The notes under the pieces are model-generated. The model was not told the DNA's origin and searched no databases. It was given only the letters and a program-made list of their open reading frames with translations. Made by a program: the position numbers and the translations under genes. A DNA stretch of 64,000 nucleotides from the NCBI RefSeq assembly GCF_003721565.1, contig NZ_RJJE01000009.1, positions 1,240,934 to 1,304,933 on the forward strand. The letters run 5' to 3'. The DNA is from Rufibacter immobilis (GTDB lineage: Bacteria; Bacteroidota; Bacteroidia; Cytophagales; Hymenobacteraceae). How positions within the stretch are numbered: position 1 is the first letter of the stretch; each line of letters starts with the position of its first letter. Positions 6,989-15,892 of the stretch are shown here, one piece after another.

Positions 6989-9397
6989 TTAAAAATTCCC
7001 TCTAAGCGTCAGGGAGAAATTACGGCCGGGAGCACTTACCCCAGAGGCATACACGCGATAGAACTGGTCTAGCAGGTTCTCCAAAGCGGCCTGTACCTGC
7101 ACGCGGGGGTGCAACTGATAGGCTGTTCTCAGGTTAAGCGTGTACCAGGCGGGCAGCCCTTCGGGAGTGGCGTACTGCAAGTTATCCTCGCCCACGGGGT
7201 TGTAGTCTTTCAGGCGTTTCCAGCCGTTGTACTGCACAAAGAACTCAGACCGGAACTTAGGCAACGTCAGGAATAGGCTGGTTTTCCCGAACACCGGCGG
7301 AATATGGTCCAAAGGAATCTCTGCGGCCTCTCCCTTGATGCGCCCGTAGGTGTAGGTGAGCGTAGAGGCAAGCTGGAAAGCCTGCGTGATGTCTGCCTTC
7401 AGAGAGCCGCTGAACCCGTACACGTAGGCTTTGTTTGCATTCACGTTCGCCACCACCCGGCTCAGGGCACCGTTGTATTCCAGTTGGGTCTGGCCCTGGA
7501 AGGTGAAGGGTTGCGTGGTGATGGCGTCTTTGTACCAGGTGTAAAACCCCACTCCCTCTACCCGCACGCTTCGCGCGATGGTTTTGCCAATGGAAAGCTC
7601 AGCGTTGTAGGTGTACTCCGGCTTCAGGCCAGGGTTGGGTACTATCAGTTGGCCCTGCACAGATTCAAACACTTTGCCCAGATCATCTACATTGGGTGCC
7701 CTAAAGCCCGAGGAAGCCACGGCGGCAAACCGCCATTCCTGCCCCGGCTGAAAAACCAGCCCCACATTTCCGTTCACCGCAGTGTTTTTCTGAGCCACGT
7801 CATTGAACGGGAAAGGGAAGAAACTCTTGTCTTTGGAGAAATCGGCGTTCAGCGCTACCCGGCTCAAACGGATACCATCTGACAGAATCCAGCGCGGCGA
7901 TATTTCCCAGGTATGCGTGAAGTAGGCGGCGGCGGTACGCATGTCTGCACCGCTGCCGGGGTAACGGGTATCCAGGGGGGTGCGTTCACTGGTAACCAAG
8001 TTTGAGCCGTACGCCCGCGAAGACACGTCATTGTAGGTTCCCTCCAACCCGTAGCGCAGCTCATGCTCTCCCAAGAGGCGGCTGGCGTCGGCGTTGAGGG
8101 TGTAGATATCTACGTGCTCAAAGCGGTTCTGCAACACGTTGCGGCTAAACCTCCGGTTATGGCGGCTTTCTTTCACGCGCTGGTAAGCTGCCGTCACCCG
8201 CAGGTTCTCCAGCCAGCCACGGCCCTTAGTGGTAAAAGTGTACGCCGCCAGCCATCGTTCCTGCGGCCCGTAGTACCACTCGCCGTGGTTGAGGGTTCCC
8301 TGTGCGTCCACTTCGGTGAGCCGGTCATACCGCGGAATATCAGAAGAGGTGGAGAACTGTACGTTCAACAGGTGCGAGGTTTTCACGGACGGCTGAAACA
8401 GAACCTTCTGCAATACATCATACTGCCGGTAGCCCGTGAACTTCTGCACGTTCACCTTCTCATTAGGCACCATCACGTCTTTGCCGTCTCTCCACTCCTG
8501 GTAGTATGGCCGGAGCCCCCAGGTGCCGTAGAACGGATTGCGGTTTTTGCCCTGCCGGAGGTCTCCAAAGTCTGAGTACGTGAAGCTGGTGAAACTGCCC
8601 CATTTACGCCCACCCACAGAAACATCTACGTGCCCCGTTTTCTCCTGATTGGCGGTGGCATAGCGCATGAAGGCTCCGCCAGTAACACGGGTGCCGCCGG
8701 TGCTGTCGGTCAGCAGAGGGTTCTTGGTGTAGAAGTGCATGACCCCGCCCAGCGCATCTGAGCCATAGACCACAGAACCCGGCCCAAAGACAATCTCCAC
8801 CTTCTCCAGCGTGGCATTGTCAACGGTGATCACGTTTTGCAGGTGACCGCCCCGGTAAATGGCGTTATTCAGGCGCACGCCATCTATGACCATGAGTACT
8901 TTATTCGCCTCAAACCCACGTAGAATGGGACTGCCGCCCCCAGCCTGACTTTTCTGCACCAGCACCTGCCCAGTCTGCTGCAGCACATCGGCGGTGGTTT
9001 GGTTGCTCTGGAAAGCCAGTTCGCGGGCTTTGAGCACCTGAATCTGCTGGGGCACATCGGCGCGTTTTTCTTCAAACTTGCTGGCAGAAACCACAACTTC
9101 GTCCAGTGAATAACTTTTCTCTACTAGCAGTACCCTGTACTGCATGGCTTTCAGTTGGCTGATGGCCAAAATGCGGGGTTGGTAATCTGCCCGTTCAAAC
9201 CGCAGGCTATCGCTTTCCCCCAATGTGGTCAGGCTGAACCTTCCCCGCAGATCTGTAAGCACACTGCCGCTGCCTTGCACGGGCACCACCCGTACGTTGG
9301 CCAGCGGCTGAAGGCTAGCGCGGTCCTGCACCGTAACGCTCTGCGCCCAGGCTAGGCACGGCAACACCAGCAGCAACAGAAAGAAGAATGGCTTCAT
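6989..9397 (-). CDS. TonB-dependent receptor, hemoglobin/heme type
   Basis: An 802-residue outer-membrane receptor. The signal peptide (to AWAQ, about 19) is followed by a CarboxypepD_reg-like domain (about 20-95), a TonB-box-like EVVVSAS stretch and a plug domain. The plug contains LRGFEANKVLMVIDGVRLNNA and GPGSVVYGSDALGGVMHF, hallmarks of the TonB hemoglobin/transferrin/lactoferrin receptor family. A 22-strand barrel then ends in a C-terminal aromatic (LTLRGNF). It should import an iron- or heme-containing ligand using TonB energy. The ligand cannot be read from sequence. A GNAT gene lies 35 bases upstream in the same direction, so the two are probably cotranscribed. I see no Fur-like box. 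Confidence 0.9.
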   Translation of the reverse strand: MKPFFFLLLLVLPCLAWAQSVTVQDRASLQPLANVRVVPVQGSGSVLTDLRGRFSLTTLGESDSLRFERADYQPRILAISQLKAMQYRVLLVEKSYSLDEVVVSASKFEEKRADVPQQIQVLKARELAFQSNQTTADVLQQTGQVLVQKSQAGGGSPILRGFEANKVLMVIDGVRLNNAIYRGGHLQNVITVDNATLEKVEIVFGPGSVVYGSDALGGVMHFYTKNPLLTDSTGGTRVTGGAFMRYATANQEKTGHVDVSVGGRKWGSFTSFTYSDFGDLRQGKNRNPFYGTWGLRPYYQEWRDGKDVMVPNEKVNVQKFTGYRQYDVLQKVLFQPSVKTSHLLNVQFSTSSDIPRYDRLTEVDAQGTLNHGEWYYGPQERWLAAYTFTTKGRGWLENLRVTAAYQRVKESRHNRRFSRNVLQNRFEHVDIYTLNADASRLLGEHELRYGLEGTYNDVSSRAYGSNLVTSERTPLDTRYPGSGADMRTAAAYFTHTWEISPRWILSDGIRLSRVALNADFSKDKSFFPFPFNDVAQKNTAVNGNVGLVFQPGQEWRFAAVASSGFRAPNVDDLGKVFESVQGQLIVPNPGLKPEYTYNAELSIGKTIARSVRVEGVGFYTWYKDAITTQPFTFQGQTQLEYNGALSRVVANVNANKAYVYGFSGSLKADITQAFQLASTLTYTYGRIKGEAAEIPLDHIPPVFGKTSLFLTLPKFRSEFFVQYNGWKRLKDYNPVGEDNLQYATPEGLPAWYTLNLRTAYQLHPRVQVQAALENLLDQFYRVYASGVSAPGRNFSLTLRGNF

Positions 9398-9432
9398 AAT
9401 AAGGAGGAAGTCTAAAGAGGAGAAAAGGAGGT

Positions 9433-9912
9433 TCAGAGCGCCAGCTCCATCTTGATGTCGGCGCGTTTGTATTCTTTCAGTTCATCGGGCACCTCCACAA
9501 AGCCCAGTTTGTGGTAGAGGTGCAGCGCCGTCTCCAGCTTGCGGTTAGACAGCAGCATGAGAGTTTGGGCACCCAGTTCCCGGGCTTTTTGGATGGCCGC
9601 TTCGCCCAGGCGTTTCCCAATTTTGAGGCCCTGGGCTTTGTCTGTCACGGCCATCTTGGCCAGTTCATAGGTGGTAGCGTCCACTTTGATGAGCGCGCAG
9701 GTGCCCACTATCTCTCCCTGGTACTCGGCCATGAAAATGAACCCGCCCTTGGCGATGATGTAGCCGTCTGGGTCGCCCAATGATTTGTGGTCCAGTTCTT
9801 CCATCTCAAAGTAGCGTTCAATCCAGGCTTGGTTCAACTCTCTGAAACGGGCAGCGTGGGCCGGGGTGTAGTCAATAATGGAAACCGAAGGAGTAGCGGA
9901 TGCAGTAGTCAT
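9433..9912 (-). CDS. GNAT family N-acetyltransferase
   Basis: A 159-residue acetyl-CoA-dependent transferase. The acetyl-CoA loop (motif A) appears as ELAKMAVTDKAQGLKIGKRLGEAAIQ, about residues 83-108, with Q/KGxGxG-like KIGKRLG. It is followed by LMLLSNRKLETALHLYHKLGFVEVP, a typical motif-B segment. The acceptor could be an amino acid, polyamine or protein N-terminus; nothing here decides. The TATCTTTG box 20 bases upstream probably drives this gene and the TonB receptor. Confidence 0.85.
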   Translation of the reverse strand: MTTASATPSVSIIDYTPAHAARFRELNQAWIERYFEMEELDHKSLGDPDGYIIAKGGFIFMAEYQGEIVGTCALIKVDATTYELAKMAVTDKAQGLKIGKRLGEAAIQKARELGAQTLMLLSNRKLETALHLYHKLGFVEVPDELKEYKRADIKMELAL

Positions 9913-9931
9913 AAAGCTTTTTACTAATGCC

Positions 9932-9939
9932 CAAAGATA
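9932..9939 (-). promoter_or_regulatory. -7 promoter box (TATCTTTG on minus strand) for GNAT and TonB genes
   Basis: CAAAGATA on the plus strand is an exact TAnnTTTG box for leftward transcription, 20 bases before the GNAT start. It lies 15 bases from the palindrome at 9954-9991. Confidence 0.65.
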
Positions 9940-9953
9940 GGCAAAGGCTGGTG

Positions 9954-9991
9954 CGTTTAGGGGCAGTTTTTGGAAAAACAGCCCCTAAACG
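9954..9991. repeat. 38-bp palindrome family copy in a divergent gap
   Basis: Nearly consensus, central GG; a single left-arm change (GGGGCAG for GGGGCTG) breaks one pair. The flanks are not mirrored. It is one of the few copies between divergent genes and lies just upstream of the GNAT promoter. Confidence 0.93.
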
Positions 9992-10095
9992 GCAACGCGG
10001 CTGCGCTGTGAGCAAAGGCTAGCTGAACGGTTATAGCTTTAGGGCTGTTCTGAAATGGAAGAATTTGCCTATTTTGCCTCCAATACCCCGCATAT

Positions 10096-11292
10096 ATGAA
10101 AAAGACCCCTTATTTTCTTTTCCTGCTAAGCTTTCTGGCCGCCTGCTCCAGCAGTAAACCGGCCCCCGACACGCCCTCGGCGCAGGCTAACGTGGCTCCT
10201 TCGCCCTTTACCGCCCACATAGACGCCGTTCGGCAACAATTTGCCCCAGACAAGCGGGTGGTTCTTTTCAATGTGTCTTCCAACGGCACGGTGCTCACCG
10301 GCGAGACGAACAACCCAGCCGCCAAAGCCGCCTTGCTGGAGCGCCTGCGCACCGCCGGGGTTTCTTTCCAGGACAGCATTCAGGTACTGCCAGACGCCGC
10401 TTTAAATGGCAAACACCTGGCGGTAGTCACGCTTTCCGTCGCTAATCTGCGCTCTGAACCCAAACACCCCGCCGAACTGGCCACCCAGGCCACCATGGGC
10501 ACGCCCCTGCGCGTCTGGAAACAGAAAAGCGGCTGGTATCTGGTGCAGACCCCCGACCAATACCTGGCCTGGGTAGACGGCAGCGGCATTCAGCTCATGG
10601 ACCAAAACGCCTTCACCAACTGGCAACAGGGCGAAAAACTGCTGTATACCCATCCTTACGGCTTCGCTTACGCCACCCCAGACACCAAAGGCGCCACCGT
10701 CTCTGACCTGGTGTATGGCGATATGATGGTCCTGAAAGGCCAGAACAAAGGCTTTTATGAAGTTTCCTTCCCAGATGGCCGTACCGCGTTTGTCTCAATT
10801 CCGGAGGTGGAGAAATACAGCAAATGGACGGCGAGCCGCCAACCCACCGAGCAAAACCTGGTGGAGACCTCCAAGCGCCTGCTGGGCCTGCCTTACCTGT
10901 GGGGCGGTACTTCCTTTAAAGGCGTGGATTGCAGCGGTTTCACCAAGACGGTATATTTCATGAACGGTCTGGTGCTGCCCCGCGATGCCTCCCAGCAAGT
11001 ACACGTAGGCGACCTGATTGACACCCAGAACGGCTTCCAGAACCTGCGTCCCGGCGATTTGCTCTTCTTCGGGTCACCGGCCAGAGACGGGAAGCCGGAA
11101 CGCGTGGTGCACGTAGGCATGTGGATCGGGAACAACGAGTTCATCCACTCCGCGGGGCGGGTGCGCATCAACAGCATGGACCCCGCCGCGCCCAATCATG
11201 ACGCATCTGAGCTCAAACGCTTCCTGCGCGCCAAACGGGTATCGCCGCAGGCTACTTTGATTGATCTGCGCACGGCTTCTCTTTTCCAGTAG
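10096..11292 (+). CDS. NlpC/P60 (C40) peptidoglycan hydrolase, lipoprotein with SH3-like domains
   Basis: A 398-residue endopeptidase expected to cut D-gamma-glutamyl-mDAP bonds in peptide stems at the periplasmic face. A lipoprotein signal ends LLSFLAAC (Cys about 17). SH3b-like regions follow around residues 110-240 (for example VVTLSVANLRSEPKHPAELATQ), then the C-terminal NlpC/P60 domain. The catalytic residues are visible: Cys279 in GVDCSGFTK, His339 in RVVHVGMWIG, and His351 in FIHSAGR as the third polar residue. The domain order resembles Bacteroidota C40 enzymes with N-terminal SH3b domains, which cut muropeptides with free N-termini. It is the first of several peptidoglycan enzymes in this region. 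Confidence 0.92.
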   Translation: MKKTPYFLFLLSFLAACSSSKPAPDTPSAQANVAPSPFTAHIDAVRQQFAPDKRVVLFNVSSNGTVLTGETNNPAAKAALLERLRTAGVSFQDSIQVLPDAALNGKHLAVVTLSVANLRSEPKHPAELATQATMGTPLRVWKQKSGWYLVQTPDQYLAWVDGSGIQLMDQNAFTNWQQGEKLLYTHPYGFAYATPDTKGATVSDLVYGDMMVLKGQNKGFYEVSFPDGRTAFVSIPEVEKYSKWTASRQPTEQNLVETSKRLLGLPYLWGGTSFKGVDCSGFTKTVYFMNGLVLPRDASQQVHVGDLIDTQNGFQNLRPGDLLFFGSPARDGKPERVVHVGMWIGNNEFIHSAGRVRINSMDPAAPNHDASELKRFLRAKRVSPQATLIDLRTASLFQ

Positions 11293-11304
11293 AAGCATAA
11301 AAAA

Positions 11305-11360
11305 AGGTTTTGGCGTTTAGGGGCTGTTTTTGGAAAAACAGCCCCTAAACGCCAAAACCT
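11305..11360. repeat. 38-bp palindrome family, copy with 9-nt mirrored flanks (core 11314-11351)
   Basis: A consensus core with GG centre. AGGTTTTGG on the left mirrors CCAAAACCT on the right. Beyond one mismatch come an A-run to the left and T-rich sequence to the right, so both flanking convergent genes could terminate here. Confidence 0.95.
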
Positions 11361-11405
11361 CTTTATAATCAGATCATCTTCTCAGCACCGTAAATCTCAG
11401 CGTCG

Positions 11406-13961
11406 CTAAACGGGCTGTTTCCGGAGCTGGATGATGAAGGTGGTTCCTTCCCCCACGTTGCTTTCCACGGCAATGCTTCCGCCCATGGCTTTCACCTGGG
11501 CCTGGGTCATGAAAAGTCCCATGCCTTTGCTGTTCTCGTACTTATGGAACCGCTGGTATAGCCCAAAGATCCTTTCCCCAAACCGGCGCAAGTCAATTCC
11601 TAAACCGTTGTCTGAGAAGCGCAACTCTATAAATCCGGCGGTTGCCTTTGTGGTAAGCTGAATCTGTAGGAGTCTTTCCGGGGACCGGTACTTGAGAGCG
11701 TTGGAGAACAGATTAAGCAAAATACTGTACAGGTAGCTGGGATTGGCATACACCGTTTCCCCGGCAGAAAAATCAGTGCGCACGGTGGCATTGCTTTCCC
11801 TGATCTGGTCATCAACGGACAGGAGCACTTTCTGCAGGCTGTTGCCAATGGAGACCTGCTCGGCCTTGAGCCCGCTGTGGTTTCTGATGAGCAGCACATC
11901 TAACAGGTCTTCCAGCGTGCTGCTCAGTTTCAGCGTGGCTTCCTTGAACTTGTGCACCAGGGTGCGGTTCATGTCATCTGAGATGGCCTCTGGGTTAAGC
12001 AACCGTATAATGCCCAGCAGGTTGGCCAATGGTGCCCGCAGGTTATGCGAGGTGATGTACGAAAACTGCTTCAGGTCTGAGTTATTCTGTTTCAGCTCCT
12101 CAATCAGCAACTCTCTTTCCAGTTCATATTCCTTGGTGCCTGAGATATCGCGCATGGCGCCTACCATCCGCACCGCCTGCTGCTGCTCATCCCGCACAAT
12201 GTGGGCCCGGTCCAATACATAGGTGAAAGTACCGTTCTTGCGCATATAGCGGTATTCCATCTGCCAGAGGTGGGCGGCGGGGTCTTCCAGGGCTTCCTCA
12301 AAGGAACGCAGCACCCGCTCTCTGTCTTCTGGATGGATGCGGCCGTGCCGGTCTTCCACTATTTCGTATTCCTGGAACTCGTACCCGAAGACTTTCTCAT
12401 ACACCGCGCCGCTGTACACCTTATTGGTAGTAATTTCCCACTCCCAGATAGCGTCATTGGTGGCCGAAGTGGCCAGATTGTACCGTTGGTTGCTTTGCCG
12501 CAGCGCATTTTCAATGGCTTTGTGCTCCAACAGCATCTGGAGCAGGTTTCTGGAGCTCTCCACAGAATGTATTTCTCCAGGGGTAGGCTCACGCATCTCC
12601 TGATAGTAAATCCCGAAGGTACCCAACACGCGTTGCGTTGAGCTGAAGATGGGGGAAGACCAGCAGGCTTTGAGATTGGCGTCTAAGGCTGTTTGCCGGT
12701 AGTTGGCCCATTTAGGGTCATGCGCAATGCTCTGAGAGAAAACCGGTTTTCCCGTGAACGCCGCCGCGCCGCAGCAGCCTACCTCTGGCTCCACCGCCAA
12801 TCCGTTAATGGCCTGCACGTAGAACGCAGGTAGGCTGGGAGCCGATAAAATGTTGAGCTTCGCATTCTCCAGCAGCATCACGGAGCAAAGCATGTCTGGG
12901 TGAATGCGCTCCAGCCCTTTCAGGTAATAGGTCACTATGTCTTCCAGCTTGCTGTCTGACCGAGTGTTCAGTTCCAGCACTTTCTTGCCCAGGTGCTCCA
13001 GCTCTTCGGCGTGCCGCTGTTTGGTTATATCTTTGAAGTACACAGAGAGCCCATCTTCTGAAGGATAAGCACTTATGGTAAGCCAGGCGTTAAATAAGGA
13101 ATAGTAACTGGTAAAGCTTACTGGCTGGTGTCTGCTCACGGCCACGTGCAGCTTGCGGTAAAGTGAATGGAGCCGCTGGTCCCCAAATGCCTCTCTGATA
13201 TCACGCATGAGGAGCTCACCCCTCTTTCTCCCTGTGATACGCTCCGCTTCCTGGTTCCAATACGTTACTTCCCAATTATGGCCAATGGTGAAGAAACCGT
13301 CTGTGATACTTTCCAGAATGGTATTGATCTGCTCGCGGCTTTTCCTTTGCTCAGCTTCCAGTTTGGCCTCATGCAGATAGGCATTGTCTATAGCGATGGC
13401 CGCCTGGGAGGCGATATTCTGCACCAGCACTTCCTCGTTCTGGGTGAACACGCCGGGTTCAGAGTGCCCAAACAACGCACCACCCAGCACTTTCCCGCTT
13501 TTGGAGATCACCGGAACCGCCATATAGCTTTTTACCGGTAAGTGTCCGCGCGGCATGCCGTGGTGGGGCCGGTTTTGGCCGTACCGTGGGTCTAAGGTGA
13601 TGTTTTCTGACCGCAGAATGCCTTCTCCCCGAAAGGTGGGAGTAAAAACAGCGGTCTTGCGGGGCATAGGGAAACGGCCAAAGTCTTCCTGTTTAGCCCC
13701 TGCCAGGGCATACAGTTCATATACCTCTCCGTTCTTGTCTGTTTTATTGTAGAAAAAGGCCCCAAATTCAGCTTTGCTGATCTTGGTGGCAATGTTAATC
13801 ACTTTCTGCACTACCTTGTCAAGCTCCAGTTCAGAGTTCAGCATTCCCCCTACCTGGTTGACAAGATCTAACTGCCGTTCTTTCTCTTTCAATTCACGCT
13901 CCAAGCGCTCAATGGTTACGAATAACCCCTGCTGGCTAACCTCCTCCTGCGCCAAATCCAT
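11406..13961 (-). CDS. multi-sensor GAF/PAS histidine kinase
   Basis: An 851-residue soluble histidine kinase with no membrane segment. Order: short N-terminal coiled coil (residues 15-35), GAF domain (about 40-205), linker coil, PAS (about 210-325), second GAF (about 345-495), PAS with PAC (about 500-625), HisKA with phospho-acceptor His639 in SYITSHNLRAPL, then HATPase_c with LNLFSNALKYRSP (N box), FSDNGLGIDL (G1) and GMGLFMTQAQVKAMGG (G2). It probably senses a cytoplasmic small molecule or redox state. No response regulator is adjacent and no receiver domain is fused, so its partner lies elsewhere. It is a single-gene transcript from the -7 box at 13999-14006. Confidence 0.93.
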   Translation of the reverse strand: MDLAQEEVSQQGLFVTIERLERELKEKERQLDLVNQVGGMLNSELELDKVVQKVINIATKISKAEFGAFFYNKTDKNGEVYELYALAGAKQEDFGRFPMPRKTAVFTPTFRGEGILRSENITLDPRYGQNRPHHGMPRGHLPVKSYMAVPVISKSGKVLGGALFGHSEPGVFTQNEEVLVQNIASQAAIAIDNAYLHEAKLEAEQRKSREQINTILESITDGFFTIGHNWEVTYWNQEAERITGRKRGELLMRDIREAFGDQRLHSLYRKLHVAVSRHQPVSFTSYYSLFNAWLTISAYPSEDGLSVYFKDITKQRHAEELEHLGKKVLELNTRSDSKLEDIVTYYLKGLERIHPDMLCSVMLLENAKLNILSAPSLPAFYVQAINGLAVEPEVGCCGAAAFTGKPVFSQSIAHDPKWANYRQTALDANLKACWSSPIFSSTQRVLGTFGIYYQEMREPTPGEIHSVESSRNLLQMLLEHKAIENALRQSNQRYNLATSATNDAIWEWEITTNKVYSGAVYEKVFGYEFQEYEIVEDRHGRIHPEDRERVLRSFEEALEDPAAHLWQMEYRYMRKNGTFTYVLDRAHIVRDEQQQAVRMVGAMRDISGTKEYELERELLIEELKQNNSDLKQFSYITSHNLRAPLANLLGIIRLLNPEAISDDMNRTLVHKFKEATLKLSSTLEDLLDVLLIRNHSGLKAEQVSIGNSLQKVLLSVDDQIRESNATVRTDFSAGETVYANPSYLYSILLNLFSNALKYRSPERLLQIQLTTKATAGFIELRFSDNGLGIDLRRFGERIFGLYQRFHKYENSKGMGLFMTQAQVKAMGGSIAVESNVGEGTTFIIQLRKQPV

Positions 13962-13998
13962 CCGTTGCGACTATTTGGAATAATACAATTTTAAATCA

Positions 13999-14006
13999 CA
14001 AAGATA
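13999..14006 (-). promoter_or_regulatory. -7 promoter box (TATCTTTG on minus strand) for the GAF/PAS kinase
   Basis: Plus strand CAAAGATA lies 38 bases before the kinase start codon. The surrounding 13962-14110 is very AT-rich. The rest of the 352-base gap up to 14313 holds only the palindrome at 14249-14286; I see no gene in it. Confidence 0.65.
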
Positions 14007-14240
14007 CTAAAATTAACTATTCTTCAAGGCCTCTTATATAGCAATTCTATATATAAATCTTGGAGTTATCTAAAAAGTACCAGTGAAGCCGCTATTTGGC
14101 ACAAGCGTCTCTAAAAACATTGTCTTCTAATTATCCCGCACCATCAGTACCTGGCAAGAAACAAGCAAGAAGATGTTTACTGAGGAGGCTTTGGCAGAAG
14201 TACCGGTCTCCGCACCTAATCGCTTGCACATTTAAATAAG

Positions 14241-14294
14241 CCAAAAGCCGTTTAGGGGCTCTTTTTGGAAAAAGAGCCCCTAAACGGCTTTTGG
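14241..14294. repeat. 38-bp palindrome family, compensated variant with 8-nt mirrored flanks (core 14249-14286)
   Basis: The core has CTCTTTTTGGAAAAAGAG in its middle: the usual G-C pair next to the T-run is swapped to C-G on both sides, preserving the stem. The flanks CCAAAAGC and GCTTTTGG mirror each other. Confidence 0.95.
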
Positions 14295-14313
14295 TTACGA
14301 GAATAAAAGGTGA

Positions 14314-15681
14314 TTAATATTTCTCGTGCACCTCCGTCATGATGCGCACCATCTCATTCCGAATGTCACCGGAGGGAACCCTGAAGTTGTTGTTCATAAA
14401 GCTGTAGAGCAACAGCTTGCCGCTCTTGGTCATGATGTAGCCGCTCTGGTTGTGCACGTGGGCCAGCGTCCCAGACTTGCCAAAGACAAACGGAGGCTCC
14501 GCTTTGTAGATGCTCCGGAAGGTGCCGGGCCGCCCGCCAGTGGCCATGAGTGGCAGCAGACGGTCACTGGGGCGTTCCTGCTGTAGTTTCTGAAGCAGGG
14601 CAATGATGCTGCGGGGCGTAAACATGTTCATGCTGGAAAGGCCAGATCCGTCTACCCATACCGGCGCATCTGGCAAATCTGACAAATGGTTCTTGACCAC
14701 GTACCGGATAGCCCGCTCCACCGACAGTGTGTCTGACAGCGTACCGGAGCAGAGGGCCATCAACTGTTCCGCGAAGAGGTTGTCACTTACCTGCAACATG
14801 CGCTTGTACACGGTGTCTGAAGGCAATCCGTAGAAAGTTTTTGCCCCCTGCGGCAGCGCCCGGTTCTTGAGCAGCGTCACTTTCCGTTTCAGGGTATCGG
14901 CTAGTAGTTTTACCGTCATGTCCGGCGACGGAATAAAGGGCACTTCCACGGCGAAATCTGGGGAGGCGTGTTTAGGGTAGTAGGTGAGTTCATTGGTGCG
15001 CCAGGCCCGCACAAAGGCATCGCCGTGGGCGTAACGGGCGGTATCTGTCTTGATGCCGGGTTTGAAGATGGCCGGGGTAGTGGTATACAGCTGGGCAGGA
15101 CCACCTTTCCGCGCGAACTTCACCACATTGCCATGAATGGGAAACACGCTCCGCTCCGGTTGGTAATAATAGTTGTAGTCATCCCAGCCCCAGTTGGTGG
15201 CGAAGGGCGTGCTGGTGTAAGGCGCTTCCAGGTAGTAGAGTTTCTCTTTCCGGTTCTTCAGGAAGTCATAGGCCACGGTGTTCTTGAGGTCCATGTGGGC
15301 GAAGGTAGGGTCGCCGGTGCCCCAGAAGATAAGGGAATCGCCGCGCACCACGTATTTGAGCGCCGGAATAGAATCGCCTAGCATCTTGAGGCAGGCGTAG
15401 AACGTGAACAGCTTGGTGTTGGAGGCGGGCACAAAATACTTGTCGGCGTTATGTTCCACCACCATCTTGCCCAGGGCAGGGTCATAGAGCGCGAAACCCA
15501 CAAACCGGTTCTTGCCCACCTCAGACTCCAGCACCCGCTGCCTGATCACCTCTGGCCCGTACGGCGGCGGCGCTGGCTCAGAGGCCACCGGGGTTTGCTT
15601 GGCGGTGCCACAGCCCAGCAGTAAGAGCATCAAAAGACAAGGGAACAGGTGCCAGTAGCGGCCAGAGAAGGAAAGGTGCAT
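14314..15681 (-). CDS. dacB: D-alanyl-D-alanine carboxypeptidase/endopeptidase, PBP4 (S13) type
   Basis: A 455-residue penicillin-binding protein that removes the terminal D-Ala or cuts D-Ala-mDAP cross-links in peptidoglycan. The N-terminal lipobox LLLLGC (Cys24) suggests a lipid anchor. The three serine-acyltransferase motifs are present: Ser87-Asn-Thr-Lys90 (PASNTKLF), SDN in VSDNLFAEQLM, and KSGT in FGKSGTLAHVHNQSGYI. Length and motif spacing, with a large insert between motifs one and two, fit the S13/DacB family. It is divergent from the LD-carboxypeptidase next to it. No clear -7 box was found. Confidence 0.9.
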   Translation of the reverse strand: MHLSFSGRYWHLFPCLLMLLLLGCGTAKQTPVASEPAPPPYGPEVIRQRVLESEVGKNRFVGFALYDPALGKMVVEHNADKYFVPASNTKLFTFYACLKMLGDSIPALKYVVRGDSLIFWGTGDPTFAHMDLKNTVAYDFLKNRKEKLYYLEAPYTSTPFATNWGWDDYNYYYQPERSVFPIHGNVVKFARKGGPAQLYTTTPAIFKPGIKTDTARYAHGDAFVRAWRTNELTYYPKHASPDFAVEVPFIPSPDMTVKLLADTLKRKVTLLKNRALPQGAKTFYGLPSDTVYKRMLQVSDNLFAEQLMALCSGTLSDTLSVERAIRYVVKNHLSDLPDAPVWVDGSGLSSMNMFTPRSIIALLQKLQQERPSDRLLPLMATGGRPGTFRSIYKAEPPFVFGKSGTLAHVHNQSGYIMTKSGKLLLYSFMNNNFRVPSGDIRNEMVRIMTEVHEKY

Positions 15682-15787
15682 AGGGTTTAGGGTTTGGACC
15701 CTTAATTAGACCAAGAATCTGGAAGGAACAAAAAAATTCTCCTATAAAAATTCAAAGCAGACCTGAGTGGGCTGACAATCTAGCACT

Positions 15788-15824
15788 GGTTTGGCTCTTA
15801 TTTTGAAAAAACGGCCACTAAACA
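15788..15824. repeat. 38-bp palindrome family, degenerate copy
   Basis: The left arm is eroded (GGTTTGGCTCTTATTTT). The right arm (AAAAAACGGCCACTAAACA) still resembles the CA-ended subfamily. It sits in the divergent gap between dacB and the S66 peptidase. Confidence 0.6.
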
Positions 15825-15892
15825 GCTGAAACAGAAACAAACTCCCTATTTTAACGCGCTCAATCTCCTGCACCTCCGTTAACTTGACAGAC

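Noticed and set aside
10033-10060. Half-palindrome-like AGCTTTAGGGCTGTTCTGAA
   Set aside because: Only one arm resembles the family and no partner arm pairs with it; a complete copy lies at 9954-9991.
14173-14235. 20-codon open frame between the kinase and dacB
   Set aside because: Too short, with no ribosome site and no visible conservation. The gap holds a palindrome and a promoter only.
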